Origin: an uncultured Rhodospirillales bacterium
GTDB lineage: Bacteria; Pseudomonadota; Alphaproteobacteria; ATCC43930; CGMCC-115725
Direction of reading: 5' to 3'
Length of the DNA: 64,000 bases
NCBI GenBank assembly: GCA_903828515.1
Contig: CAIKMD010000002.1
Span: forward strand, 124,001-188,000
The position numbers were made by a program, and so were the translations under genes. Below are positions 1-8,801 of this stretch, one piece after another. The notes below the pieces were generated by a model that was not told the DNA's origin, ran no database searches, and saw only the letters and a list, made by a program, of their open reading frames with translations. Numbering within the stretch: the stretch's first letter is position 1; every line of letters begins with the position of its first letter.

Positions 1-803
1 CCAACCAGATCACCTCGCTCGCCTCGGGCGATCTCGACATCGCGACACTCGGATTTTCCAGCGTCACGCTGGCGATCGAGAACGCGGGGATCAAGGATCT
101 GCGCGTCATCGCCGACGAGTTCCAGAACGGCGCCAACGGCTATTTCTCGACGCTCTACGCGGTCTTGAAGGACTCGCCGATCAAGACGATCGAAGACCTG
201 AAGGGCAAGGTGGTCGCGACCAACGGCATCGGTGCCGGCGTTCACATCCTGATGGTTGGCGGCTTGACCAAGCACGGCCTGGTCGACAAGCGCGATTACA
301 CGACGATCGAAATCGCCTTCGCCAACATGCGCTCTGTGCTGGTCGAGAAGAAGGCCGACCTTATTACCGACACCTCGCCCTTTGCCTTCACGCCCGAGAT
401 GCAGGCCGTGGCCCGCCCGCTCTTCGACGCGCGCGAGGGCTTCGGTCCGGCGGCGTTGTCGTTCTGGACCGCGCGGCAGGGGTTCCTTGAAAAGAACCAT
501 GCGGCGGTGGTCGACCTGCTCGAGGATTACGTCCGCACCATCCGCTGGTACATGGACCCAGCCAATCACACGGTGGCGGTCGGCATCCTGGCGAAGTTCT
601 TCAAACAGCCGCCCGAAACCTTCGATAGCTGGCTCTTCACCAAGAAGGACTGGTATCGCAGCCTCGACGCCTTGCCGGACATGGATGTGATTCAGTCGAA
701 CATCGAGCTGACCAACAAGCTCGGCTTCATCAAGACCAACGTCAACATCAAGGATTACGGCGACCTGTCGCTGGTGAAGGAAGCGGCAGCGCGGGTCAAA
801 TAG
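1..803 (+). CDS. ABC transporter substrate-binding protein, SsuA/TauA (NMT1) type, 5' end outside window
   Basis: The reading frame is already open at base 3, so the start and signal peptide lie upstream of the window. The visible part of about 266 residues carries the lobe typical of periplasmic binding proteins for sulfonate/nitrate/taurine-type ABC importers, including the hinge stretch IKTIEDLKGKVVATNGIGAG. It is clearly paralogous to the complete protein at 29886-30881; shared blocks include RVIADE, DLKGKVVATN, DKRDY, PEMQA and FDSWLFTK. Its last 8 bases overlap the end of the convergent amidohydrolase gene, so the two genes share a 3' boundary. The ligand is unknown; a carboxylate made or used by the neighbouring amidohydrolase is only a guess. 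Confidence 0.88.
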   Translation, partial: NQITSLASGDLDIATLGFSSVTLAIENAGIKDLRVIADEFQNGANGYFSTLYAVLKDSPIKTIEDLKGKVVATNGIGAGVHILMVGGLTKHGLVDKRDYTTIEIAFANMRSVLVEKKADLITDTSPFAFTPEMQAVARPLFDAREGFGPAALSFWTARQGFLEKNHAAVVDLLEDYVRTIRWYMDPANHTVAVGILAKFFKQPPETFDSWLFTKKDWYRSLDALPDMDVIQSNIELTNKLGFIKTNVNIKDYGDLSLVKEAAARVK

Positions 804-1746
804 CGACCGCGTAGCGCGGCAGCAGCATCGAGGCGTTGGCACGTGTGATCTGATCGAGCGTGCCTTCGCCGATGCCGCACTCGGTCAGCAGCCTTATATG
901 TTCGGGCGCGCTGCGGAACGGGTAGTCCGTGCCGAACAGAAGCTGCGTTGCCGGCACCAACGGCATCAGTGCGCCGAGTGCGAAGCGGGTCGAAGCTTGT
1001 GCCATCTCGTAATAGAAGCGCTGCAGGATCGGCAACACGCCGTCGGGTACTGCCGCCTTGAGCGCCGGGTTGAGCGACGGCATGCGGATGAAGCGCTCGG
1101 CGATGAACGGCATGGTGCCGCCGCCATGCGAGAAGATGAAGCGGATGTTCGGATAGCGCAGGGCCGAGCCGCTGAAGACGAGGCGGGCGATAGCGCGCGA
1201 CGTGTCGGTCGCGAACTCGATCATCGTATCCGGAATGTCGGGCACGAGGTCGGTACAGCAATGCGGCGCCGCCGGATGAACGAACACGACGGCCTTGCGG
1301 CGGTCGAGCTCGGCAAAGAGCGGCGCGTAATGCGGATCGCCGAGCCAGCGATCGCCGATATTGGTCATCAGGCCGATGCCGTCGGCGCCGAGCGTCTCGA
1401 AGGCATAGTCCAACTCGGCGAGACTCGCGTCGATATGATTGATCGGCAGGGCGGCAAAGACGCCGAAGCGGCCGCGATGATCGCGCGCCAGTTGCGCCAT
1501 GTAGTCGTTGCCTTCGCGCGTGATCTTGATGGATTGCTCTTTGCCGCCGTCCCAGGTCTCGGGCGGATAGGGCAGCGACAGCATCGCCGCGCCGACGCCG
1601 CCTTGCCCCATATCGTCGATCGCCTTCTCCACCGACCATTTGGCGAGCGCGCCCGGATTGGCGCTGTTGGTGCCGAGATAGGCGAGGTGGCCCGGCGGGA
1701 CCGCGTGGTGATGAACGTCGATGCGGCGGTTTTGTGTGCTGGTCAA
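796..1746 (-). CDS. ACMSD-type amidohydrolase (metal-dependent decarboxylase/hydrolase)
   Basis: A 316-residue TIM-barrel protein of the amidohydrolase-2 family, which includes aminocarboxymuconate-semialdehyde, gamma-resorcylate and 5-carboxyvanillate decarboxylases. Visible metal and active-site motifs are the N-terminal HxH (H12, H14 in RIDVHHHAVPP), the barrel His in VFVHPAAP, the His in FSHGGGTMPF and the C-terminal Asp in FGTDYPF. The start is TTG at 1746 with GGGAG upstream; the next Met lies too deep in the barrel to be the start. It is one of five paralogues in this window and is convergent with a binding-protein gene. The family supports decarboxylation or hydrolysis of an aromatic or enol acid, but not a precise substrate. 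Confidence 0.88.
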   Translation of the reverse strand: MTSTQNRRIDVHHHAVPPGHLAYLGTNSANPGALAKWSVEKAIDDMGQGGVGAAMLSLPYPPETWDGGKEQSIKITREGNDYMAQLARDHRGRFGVFAALPINHIDASLAELDYAFETLGADGIGLMTNIGDRWLGDPHYAPLFAELDRRKAVVFVHPAAPHCCTDLVPDIPDTMIEFATDTSRAIARLVFSGSALRYPNIRFIFSHGGGTMPFIAERFIRMPSLNPALKAAVPDGVLPILQRFYYEMAQASTRFALGALMPLVPATQLLFGTDYPFRSAPEHIRLLTECGIGEGTLDQITRANASMLLPRYAVAI

Positions 1747-1853
1747 GGCGATTGTCTCCCTGGCCTCACTCTATCGGGATCGGCCGGGATATTCCATTTG
1801 CCGCGCGGCGATGCGTGGCTTAGTTTCGTCGGCCTTCGAGGTCGGGCGCGGTT

Positions 1854-3029
1854 ATGAGCTGGGATATCGCATCTCTCTTTTCCGATGATACGGAAGCCGA
1901 TCGCGCTTTCCGCGCCGAGGTTCGCGATTTCGTGCGCGACAACTGCCCGCCCGAACTGAAGCGCCATGGGTTCCGCATCGATCCGCCGGCGCTGAAGCCC
2001 TGGCATCGCAGGCTTTACGAGCGCGGCTGGGCCGCGCCGCATTGGCCGAAAGAATATGGCGGCATGGGCGCCACCCTGACGCAGCAGATCATCCTCTTCG
2101 AGGAGATCGTGCGCGCCGGCGCGCCCACGCCCTATCCGCACGGCCTCAATTTCATCGGCCCGATCATCATCAAGGCGGGAACCGAGGAACAGAAAGCGCG
2201 GTTCCTGCCGTCGATCCTCTCGGGCGAGGCGACGTGGTGCCAGGGTTACTCCGAGGCCGGCGCGGGCTCCGACCTGGCGAGCCTCAATACCCGCGCCGTG
2301 CTCGACGGCGATCATTTCGTCGTCAACGGCCACAAAATGTGGACGACCAACGGGCATTACGCCGATTGGATGTTCGCGCTGGTGCGCACCGACCCCGAGG
2401 CGAAGCCGCGCCATGCCGGCATCAGCATGTTGCTGATCGACATGCGCACGCCGGGCATCACGGTGAAGCCCATCCAGACCCTCAAAGGCGACGCCGAGTT
2501 CGCCGAGGAATTCTTCGACAATGTTCGCGTGCCCCAGGAAAATCTTTTGGGCGGGATCAATCAGGGCTGGCGCATCGCCGGCATGGTGCTGGGCGGCGAA
2601 CGCTTCACCACCGGCCATCCGCGCTATGCGCTGGTCTATCTCAACCAGGCGCGCCAGATCGCCAAAGAGACCGGCGCGTGGGACAACCCGACCTTCCGCG
2701 CGCGTCTGACGGAACTCGAAATCGATCTACTCGCCTTCCTCGCCTATTACCGGCAAGCCGCGAAGCTGCACGGCGCCAACGCTGCGCCGCTCTCGATGGC
2801 GCCGGTGATCAAGATCGCCGGCGGCGGTCTGGCGCAGCGCAGCTCCGAATTGCTGATGCTGGCGGCGGGCGGGCGGGGGCCGTCGGTCGAGGATTTCCCG
2901 CTTCAATCGGGGCCGGTCAATATCGGCTCGGAATTGTTCGAGATGCGGCGCCTCTCGATCGGCAGCGGCACGCTCGAGATCAACCGCAACATCATCGCCA
3001 AGCGCGTGCTCGGCCTGCCGGACGAATAA
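1854..3029 (+). CDS. acyl-CoA dehydrogenase, larger subunit of an adjacent pair
   Basis: 391 residues with the full acyl-CoA dehydrogenase fold: an N-terminal helical domain, the middle FAD-contact segment YSEAGAGSDLASLNTRA, and a C-terminal domain ending EINRNIIAKRVLGLP. It should oxidise a CoA thioester at alpha-beta carbons and pass electrons to ETF. The position that holds the MCAD-type catalytic Glu reads SGT here, while an ERFTTG segment offers a Glu in the alternative helix-G position. It is followed after 3 bases by a second, smaller dehydrogenase, then by a CoA ligase and a crotonase, so it belongs to a beta-oxidation-like operon. The adjacent pair resembles heteromeric steroid or side-chain dehydrogenases such as the ChsE type. 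Confidence 0.92.
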   Translation: MSWDIASLFSDDTEADRAFRAEVRDFVRDNCPPELKRHGFRIDPPALKPWHRRLYERGWAAPHWPKEYGGMGATLTQQIILFEEIVRAGAPTPYPHGLNFIGPIIIKAGTEEQKARFLPSILSGEATWCQGYSEAGAGSDLASLNTRAVLDGDHFVVNGHKMWTTNGHYADWMFALVRTDPEAKPRHAGISMLLIDMRTPGITVKPIQTLKGDAEFAEEFFDNVRVPQENLLGGINQGWRIAGMVLGGERFTTGHPRYALVYLNQARQIAKETGAWDNPTFRARLTELEIDLLAFLAYYRQAAKLHGANAAPLSMAPVIKIAGGGLAQRSSELLMLAAGGRGPSVEDFPLQSGPVNIGSELFEMRRLSIGSGTLEINRNIIAKRVLGLPDE

Positions 3030-3032
3030 GAA

Positions 3033-4076
3033 ATGGATGAGCTGCTCAGCGAGGACCAGAAGCTGCTGCGCGAAAGCGCGGCGCGGCTCTGCGCCGATGT
3101 CGGCGGCGCCAAACGCGCGCGGGAATTGCGTGATAGCGGCGCGGATATCGATACCGAAGCCTGGGAAGCGATCCGCGAGGCGGGCTGGCTCGGCGTGCTG
3201 GTGCCCGAGGCGAAGGGCGGCGCCGGGCTTGGCGCGGTCGAACTCTATCTCCTGCTCGAGCAGGTCGGACGCCACGCGGTGATGGTCCCGCTGATCGAAA
3301 CCACGGCGTTGGCGTGGCTGGTGAGCCAGAGCAAGGATGAGATGGGACTGTCCGCGCTGCTCGCCGGTCGCGTGATGGTGCCGGCGCTGGCGATGGACGG
3401 CTGGGATTTTCGGGCCGGAAAGGGCGCCGCGCGCGCGGCCTTCGCGGCCTCGGCGGAAGAATTCCTGATGTTCACCCATGTCGCGGGCGAGCCGGCCTTG
3501 CGTCTCGTGCCACGCGACGATCCGGGCCTGCAGTTCTCGGTCACGCGCAATGTCGATGGATCGAGTGCGACGCGGCTCGCCTATGCCGGCGGTGCACCGG
3601 TCCTGGTGCGCGGCAAGGAAGTCGATGCGGTTGCCGCGCGACTGGGCGATCTGTTGGCGCTCGGCACCGCGATCGAATTGTTGGGTCTGTGCGAAAGCGC
3701 GCTCGCCATGACCCTCGAACACTTGAAGACCCGCAAGCAATTCGGCCACCCGCTCGGCAGCTTCCAGGCCTTGCAGCATCGCGTCGTCGACGGCTTCGTC
3801 GATCTCGAGACCAACCGCGCGCTGATCCATCGCGTGTGCGTGGCGTGGGACACCGGAACCTACGAGCCGGCGATGATCGCGGCGGTCAAATCGCGCAGCG
3901 CGCGCATTGTCGCCGATATCATGCGGACCAGCCTGCAATTCCACGGCGCGATCGGCTACACCGACGAGCACGATATCGGCATTTTGTGGAAGCATTCGCT
4001 GGCGTTGTCGGCGCGCTACGGCAACGAGCTGACGCAATCCGACCGTTTCGCGCGACTGACCGCGGACGAGGAATGA
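3033..4076 (+). CDS. acyl-CoA dehydrogenase, smaller partner subunit
   Basis: 347 residues, shorter than a typical 380-residue acyl-CoA dehydrogenase. The N-terminal helical domain (EDQKLLRESAARLCADVGG) and the C-terminal HGAIGYTDEHDIG block are clear, but the middle beta-domain is diverged and the usual SEPxAGSD-like stretch is not visible. This pattern is typical of the partner subunit of alpha2beta2 dehydrogenases, in which one subunit supplies most FAD contacts. It starts 3 bases after the preceding dehydrogenase, and its stop overlaps the start of the CoA ligase (ATGA), so the three genes are very likely translated from one mRNA. Confidence 0.88.
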   Translation: MDELLSEDQKLLRESAARLCADVGGAKRARELRDSGADIDTEAWEAIREAGWLGVLVPEAKGGAGLGAVELYLLLEQVGRHAVMVPLIETTALAWLVSQSKDEMGLSALLAGRVMVPALAMDGWDFRAGKGAARAAFAASAEEFLMFTHVAGEPALRLVPRDDPGLQFSVTRNVDGSSATRLAYAGGAPVLVRGKEVDAVAARLGDLLALGTAIELLGLCESALAMTLEHLKTRKQFGHPLGSFQALQHRVVDGFVDLETNRALIHRVCVAWDTGTYEPAMIAAVKSRSARIVADIMRTSLQFHGAIGYTDEHDIGILWKHSLALSARYGNELTQSDRFARLTADEE

Positions 4077-5938
4077 TGACGAGCGCGTTCCCGCCGATCC
4101 GCGATCTGCGCGACATCGAGGCGCTGGAAAGCGTCCCGCTCGAAGAGCGCATCGGCGACGGCAACGTCAATGTCTGGGTCCGGCGCGGCCTGTCGCTCGA
4201 TCCATCGAAAGTCGCGCTGCAATATTTCCCGGTCGCCGATCCGGCGTCGGCACCGATCGAAGTGACCTATGCGGCGCTGCGCCGGCAGGTGATCCAGGCT
4301 GCCAATCTCTTTCATGCCAGCGGCGTGCGCGCGGACGACGCGGTGGTCTATATCCTGCCGACGCTGCCGTCGCTCTATGTCGCGTTGCTCGCGGGCGTGG
4401 AAGTCGGCGTTTCCTGCGGTCTCAACTGGATGCTGAAGGCGCCGCAGGTGCTGGAACTCATCCGGGCCGCGCGCGCCAAAGTCGTTGTCGCGCTTGCCCC
4501 GACACCGGGTTTCGAGATTTGGGAAAATCTCCAATCGATCCGCGCGCAGCTCGATCCGTCGGTGCGTGTATTCTCGGTCGCGATGGACGGCAGCGAGAAG
4601 ATCGCGGCGAGCGATTTCGAAACCGCTTTGGCGGCGCAGCCGGGCGACGCGCTGGCCTTCGACCGTCACGTCGCGCCCACCGACGTCGCGGCTTACGTCC
4701 ATTCCGGCGGCACGACGGATTCGCCCAAGCTGGTGAAAATCACCCATCGCGGCCTCAGCTATAAGATCTGGGCCAACACGATGACGATGGCGCACGGTCC
4801 CGAGGACGTGATGTTCGCGGACTATCCGATGTTTCACATCGCGGGGTTCTATAGCCGGGGCGTTACCGCGATGGCGGTCGGCATGCGCATGGTGCTGCCG
4901 ACGCCGCTGGGCGCGCGCAACAAGGAATTCATCGCGAATTACTGGAAGTTCGTCGCGCGCTGCGGCATCACCAGCCTGACCGGCGTGCCGACGACACTGT
5001 CGGTGCTGGCAAAGAATCCGCCGAAGGGTGATGACGTCTCGTCGCTGCGGCCGTTCATGTCGACCGGCTCGACCGCTTTGCCGATCGAGGTCGCACGCGA
5101 GATCGAAAACGCGACCGGCGTGCGCATCCTGCTCACCTATGGCGCGACCGAATACACCGCCAACGTCACGCAAGGCCCGCGCGACGGCGAGCCGCGTTAC
5201 GGCTCGGCGGGGTTGCGCATTCCCTATACGAATTTGCGGGCGGTGAAGCTCGACGCCCAGGGCAATACGGAACGCGAATGCGCGGTCGATGAGATCGGCG
5301 TCATCCAGATCAAGGGGCCGGGCGTCACGCCGGGCTATGTCGATCCGCAATTCAATCGCGGCATTTTCACCACCGATGGGTGGTTCGTCTCGGGCGATCT
5401 CGGCCGGTTCGATGCCGAGGGCTATCTCTGGCTCACCGGGCGGGTCAAAGACGTGATCATTCGCGGCGGACACAATATCGACGCGACGCTGATCGAGGAT
5501 ACGCTGCGGCGGCACCCGGCGGTCGTGCTCGCGGCGGCGGTCAGCAAGCCGGACGCTTATGCCGGCGAATTGCCGGTCGCCTATGTCGAACGCCTGAAAG
5601 GCTCGACCGTTACCGCCGATGCACTGAAGGCCTTCACGCGCGAACACATCACCGAGCGCGCGGCGACCCCCGACGAGATTTTTTTGGTCGATCAATTGCC
5701 GCTGACCGATATCGGCAAGCCCGCGAAAGTGCAGCTTCGCCAGGACGCCGCATCGCGCACCTTCCGCGCGGTGCTCGGCAAGGCGTTGGGCCGAGACGTG
5801 ACGGTTACGGTCGCGCCCGACGCGACACATGGTTCGCTCGCCACGATCCGCGTCGAGGGTGGCGCATCAGAAACCGATGTGGCCCGCGTCATGAAGGACT
5901 ACACGATGGCGTGGCGCCTCGATGGGGGAACGCGATGA
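4073..5938 (+). CDS. AMP-forming acyl-CoA synthetase (ANL superfamily)
   Basis: 621 residues from ATG 4073, which overlaps the stop of the dehydrogenase upstream (ATGATGA; ATG 4076 is an equal alternative). It activates a carboxylic acid to its CoA thioester with ATP. The nucleotide loop reads SGGTTDSPKLVK, the A5 motif YGATEYT, the A7/A8 hinge GDLGRFDAEGYLWLTGRVKD, and the C-terminal adenylation lysine lies in LTDIGKPAKVQL. The P-loop has Asp where most relatives have Gly (TTGxPK), a mild variation. The open frame extends upstream inside the dehydrogenase gene, but that part is out-of-frame read-through rather than protein. The substrate is unknown; medium-chain, aromatic or steroid side-chain acids are all possible. 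Confidence 0.92.
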   Translation: MMTSAFPPIRDLRDIEALESVPLEERIGDGNVNVWVRRGLSLDPSKVALQYFPVADPASAPIEVTYAALRRQVIQAANLFHASGVRADDAVVYILPTLPSLYVALLAGVEVGVSCGLNWMLKAPQVLELIRAARAKVVVALAPTPGFEIWENLQSIRAQLDPSVRVFSVAMDGSEKIAASDFETALAAQPGDALAFDRHVAPTDVAAYVHSGGTTDSPKLVKITHRGLSYKIWANTMTMAHGPEDVMFADYPMFHIAGFYSRGVTAMAVGMRMVLPTPLGARNKEFIANYWKFVARCGITSLTGVPTTLSVLAKNPPKGDDVSSLRPFMSTGSTALPIEVAREIENATGVRILLTYGATEYTANVTQGPRDGEPRYGSAGLRIPYTNLRAVKLDAQGNTERECAVDEIGVIQIKGPGVTPGYVDPQFNRGIFTTDGWFVSGDLGRFDAEGYLWLTGRVKDVIIRGGHNIDATLIEDTLRRHPAVVLAAAVSKPDAYAGELPVAYVERLKGSTVTADALKAFTREHITERAATPDEIFLVDQLPLTDIGKPAKVQLRQDAASRTFRAVLGKALGRDVTVTVAPDATHGSLATIRVEGGASETDVARVMKDYTMAWRLDGGTR

Positions 5939-6720
5939 GCCTCGAACGACTGACGGTCGAGCGCGGCGCACGTGGGGTCGCGACATTAACCCTCAATCGT
6001 CCCGACCGCGGCAACGCCTATGACGATGTGATGCTGCGCGAGCTGCAGGCCGAGATCGCGTCTCTGGGCGTCGATCCGGCGGTGCGTGTCGTGGTGGTGC
6101 GCGCGGCCGGCAAGCATTTCTGCGTCGGCGCCGACATCGCCTGGCACCGCAGCAACCAGGGCACCGACGCGCATAGCACTGGTCCGAAACTGATCGAGGT
6201 CCTGCTGGCCCTCGATGCCTGCCCCAAGCCGACCATCGCCATTCTGCATGGCGCGGCGGTCGGCGGCGGGTTGGCCTTGGCGATCTGCTGCGACATCGCG
6301 TTGGCGGACAGCGAGACCTTCTTCTCGATCCCCGAGGTGCGGATCGGATTGGTGCCGGGCCCGCTCGTGCCGATCTTCCTGCGCGCGATGGAATACCGCG
6401 CGTTCCGCCGCTACGGGCTCTCGGGCGAACGGTTCAGTGCCGTCGAAGCATTGCGGCTTGGCCTGGTGCACCAAATCTGCGCGGTCGATAAGATCGAGGC
6501 CGAGCTGGCGCCGATCATCGAGGGGTTGCTGTTGGGCGCGCCGGGCGCCATCGCGTCGCTCAAAGCCGTCGCGGCACGACTTGCCGTGCCCGGTATCGAT
6601 GGCACGTTGTTGGGCGATCTCGAAGCCGCGTCGCGCGACATGCTGACGACACCGGAAGCCAAGGAAGGCGTCGCCAGCTTCCTCGAAAAGCGCAAGCCGA
6701 GCTGGTATCCGAAAGTCTAG
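5935..6720 (+). CDS. enoyl-CoA hydratase/isomerase family protein (crotonase fold)
   Basis: 261 residues starting at ATG 5935, overlapping the ligase stop (ATGA). The CoA-binding strand HFCVGADIAW and the oxyanion-hole stretch GAAVGGGLALAICCDI are present. Of the two catalytic glutamates of classical enoyl-CoA hydratase, the one in the GGGxELA motif is replaced (GGGLALA). The second is kept in SIPEVRIGLVPG. A crotonase with one acid often acts as an isomerase, hydrolase or lyase, or as a hydratase by a variant mechanism, so the exact reaction is open. It closes the four-gene acyl-CoA operon and is convergent with the MFS gene, overlapping it by 4 bases. Confidence 0.9.
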   Translation: MSLERLTVERGARGVATLTLNRPDRGNAYDDVMLRELQAEIASLGVDPAVRVVVVRAAGKHFCVGADIAWHRSNQGTDAHSTGPKLIEVLLALDACPKPTIAILHGAAVGGGLALAICCDIALADSETFFSIPEVRIGLVPGPLVPIFLRAMEYRAFRRYGLSGERFSAVEALRLGLVHQICAVDKIEAELAPIIEGLLLGAPGAIASLKAVAARLAVPGIDGTLLGDLEAASRDMLTTPEAKEGVASFLEKRKPSWYPKV

Positions 6721-8078
6721 GGCGAGACCTCTTCCAGCACCCGGCCGTTGGTTTCGATCGCCGAGGTTGCCGCGACCAGCGCGCCGATCAGGGCGACGCA
6801 GCCGAACATGCAGAACACCCAATCGAGCCCATAGCTGCCGATGATGTAGCCGACGACGCCCGGCCCGATCGTCGAACCGAGGCGCAGCCACGCGGTGGCC
6901 GTCGCGGTGCCGCGTGCGCGGAGCCGCGTCGGATAAATCTCCGCCGTATAGAGGTAGCAGAGGTTGGAATTGGAGCCGGTGAAGAAATAGGCGAGCGAGG
7001 CCCAGAACAACAGCATCTGCGCGCTGCTCACGCCGAAATACCACAAGATCAGCAGCGGCGTGGCCGAGCCGATATAGGCAATGAGGAACCACAAGCGGCG
7101 CCCGGTCCAATCAACGATGAACGCGACGCCGAGCGTGCCGACCAGCCCGCAGGTGACGGTGACGAGGCCGTAAATCAGCGCGGTCTGGAGGTCGAGCTTG
7201 AACACGGTTCGATAGAGCGTCGGCAGCCACGACGAGATGCCATAACTCACGAAATAGGAGCAGAACCACAGCAGCCAGGCGACGATCGTGCGTTTGCGGT
7301 AGAGCGGGGTGAAGAGTTCCGACCATGGCGCCCGGTCGCGCTTGGCGACCTCGACGATGGGCAGGGTCGGCGGCAATTCCTTGCCGCGCCGGATCGTGTC
7401 CTGCTCGAGATCGGTGACGATCTTGTCGGCTTCGGCGAGACGACCTTTATCGGCGAGCCAGCGCGCCGATTCCGGCAGGGCGCGCCGCAGGACGAGGGCC
7501 AGCAGCGCCGGAACCGCGCCGAGGACGAACATCGATTGCCAGCCGTAGCGCGGGACCATCCACACGCCGATGAGCGCGGCGGCAAAGAGACCGACGCCAA
7601 AGATGCCTTCATAGAGCAGGAAGAACATGCCGCGGCCGCGCGCCTTGGCCATCTCGCCGATGTAAGCGGCTGCGACCGGTACCTCGCCGCCGAGCCCGAT
7701 GCCCTCGATGGTGCGCAGGATGAAGAGCGAGTTGTAGTCGGTGGCGAACGCGCAGGCGAGGCTGCCGAGCGCGAAGAGGGTGATGCTGAGCACCAGCGCG
7801 CGCAGCCGCCCGATGCGATCGGCCACCCAGCCGAAGCACAACGCGCCGAGCAACTGACCGGCATTGCCGGCCGAGATGAGCAGGCCGACTTCGCCTGGCG
7901 GAATCTGCCACAGTCCGACCAGGACGGGCAGGACATAGGCGATGGTCAGACTGTCATAGGCATCGAAGAAGGTGGCGGTGCCGACGATCAGCCGCGCCTT
8001 GACGTGCCAGCCGGTGACCGGCAGGCGTTCGATCCGCGCGACGATTTCGGCGGCGTTGTTTCCGTTCATGTGGATCAA
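6717..8078 (-). CDS. MFS transporter, probably aromatic-acid/metabolite:H+ symporter type
   Basis: 453 residues with twelve hydrophobic segments. TM1 carries acidic residues (FFDAYDSLTIAY) as in aromatic acid:H+ symporters. The loop between TM2 and TM3 has the MFS signature GWVADRIGRLRAL, and the TM4-TM5 loop has RTIEGIGLGGEVPVAA followed by RGRG. It should import an organic acid through the inner membrane. The start may be Met1 or Met4 (8069); Met1 overlaps the stop of the upstream CMD-family gene by 4 bases, which favours coupling. The pair 8075-8623 and 6717-8078 forms an operon read away from the Rieske dioxygenase genes, which suggests shared control. Confidence 0.9.
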   Translation of the reverse strand: MIHMNGNNAAEIVARIERLPVTGWHVKARLIVGTATFFDAYDSLTIAYVLPVLVGLWQIPPGEVGLLISAGNAGQLLGALCFGWVADRIGRLRALVLSITLFALGSLACAFATDYNSLFILRTIEGIGLGGEVPVAAAYIGEMAKARGRGMFFLLYEGIFGVGLFAAALIGVWMVPRYGWQSMFVLGAVPALLALVLRRALPESARWLADKGRLAEADKIVTDLEQDTIRRGKELPPTLPIVEVAKRDRAPWSELFTPLYRKRTIVAWLLWFCSYFVSYGISSWLPTLYRTVFKLDLQTALIYGLVTVTCGLVGTLGVAFIVDWTGRRLWFLIAYIGSATPLLILWYFGVSSAQMLLFWASLAYFFTGSNSNLCYLYTAEIYPTRLRARGTATATAWLRLGSTIGPGVVGYIIGSYGLDWVFCMFGCVALIGALVAATSAIETNGRVLEEVSP

Positions 8079-8623
8079 ACTTTCGGCAGGGGAAATTTGG
8101 CGAGATAAGGCGCGTAGTCGTCTTCGAGGTCGATCCTCAGCGCCGCCAGCATCCGCACCGTTGAATTATAGGCGCAGATCGCGTGCAGCAGATCGATGAG
8201 CCGCTCATCGTCGAGATGCGCGCGCAGGATCGCGAAGGTCTCGTCGGAAAGATCGCTCTGGGCGGTGAGTTCGCGCGCCGCTTTGAGCACCGCCTTGGTC
8301 AGGGCATCGAGGCTCGTCGGTTTGCCGGCGGTGTCGTCGGCGAGGGCGCGGATGTCGGCTTCGCTGACGCCGGCATCGAGGCCGATTTTCAGGTGATGCG
8401 CGTATTCATAAACCGAGCGGGCGAGATAGCCGACCTGGATGATCGCCATTTCGCGCAGGCGCGGGTCGAGCTTCGATTGATTGCGGATATACATCGCGCC
8501 GGCATTCGAGGCGCGCGCCATAAGCGGGCTATGGAACAGAAGGCGCGTCAGGTTGATGTCGCGCATGTGCTCGCGATGTTCGGGCGCGAGGTCTTCCTTG
8601 TTGAGGTATTTGAATCGCGCCAT
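8075..8623 (-). CDS. carboxymuconolactone decarboxylase (CMD/AhpD-like) family protein
   Basis: 182 residues, all-helical, with the CMD-family core EMAIIQVGYLARSVYEYAHH followed by AGVSEADI, which matches the carboxymuconolactone decarboxylase helix-turn-helix core. The redox CxxC of AhpD is absent (the single Cys is in HAICAYN), so a peroxidase role is unlikely. Family members either decarboxylate gamma-carboxymuconolactone in the protocatechuate branch or have unknown functions in aromatic clusters. It is divergent from the ring-hydroxylating dioxygenase and cotranscribed with an MFS carrier, so a downstream step for the dioxygenase product is a reasonable inference. Confidence 0.85.
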   Translation of the reverse strand: MARFKYLNKEDLAPEHREHMRDINLTRLLFHSPLMARASNAGAMYIRNQSKLDPRLREMAIIQVGYLARSVYEYAHHLKIGLDAGVSEADIRALADDTAGKPTSLDALTKAVLKAARELTAQSDLSDETFAILRAHLDDERLIDLLHAICAYNSTVRMLAALRIDLEDDYAPYLAKFPLPKV

Positions 8624-8642
8624 CGGCTTCCCCCCATCAGCC

Positions 8643-8733
8643 CCGGCTTATGCCGGTTTGTTGTCGATCCCATACTATGAAATGTGGCATGCGGCAACGA
8701 GAATGGGCAGCGATGATTGACTCGCCCATGGGC
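8643..8733. promoter_or_regulatory. divergent promoter region with two short palindromes
   Basis: The 178-base gap between the CMD-family gene (leftward) and the Rieske alpha gene (rightward) must hold promoters for both. It contains a perfect inverted repeat CCGGC-ttat-GCCGG at 8643-8656 and a perfect 10-base palindrome GCCCATGGGC at 8724-8733; the half ATGGGCA also recurs at 8703-8709. Either could bind a dimeric regulator. No regulator gene lies beside it and no confident -35/-10 pair was found. Confidence 0.3.
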
Positions 8734-8801
8734 AACCGGTAGCTTTTTCGCAAATCGGCCCACATTGACAAGTCATTGATTCGACTGGCAGGGAGACGCC
8801 T

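Noticed and set aside
898-1857. Long plus-strand open frame opposite the amidohydrolase at 796-1746
   Set aside because: It is antisense to a gene with an intact active site, is rich in Arg/His/Asp from GC-biased codons, and has no recognisable domain.
8765-8787. TTGACA followed by a spacer upstream of the Rieske alpha gene, as a sigma-70 promoter
   Set aside because: No acceptable -10 element lies 16-18 bases downstream, so I do not call a promoter there.
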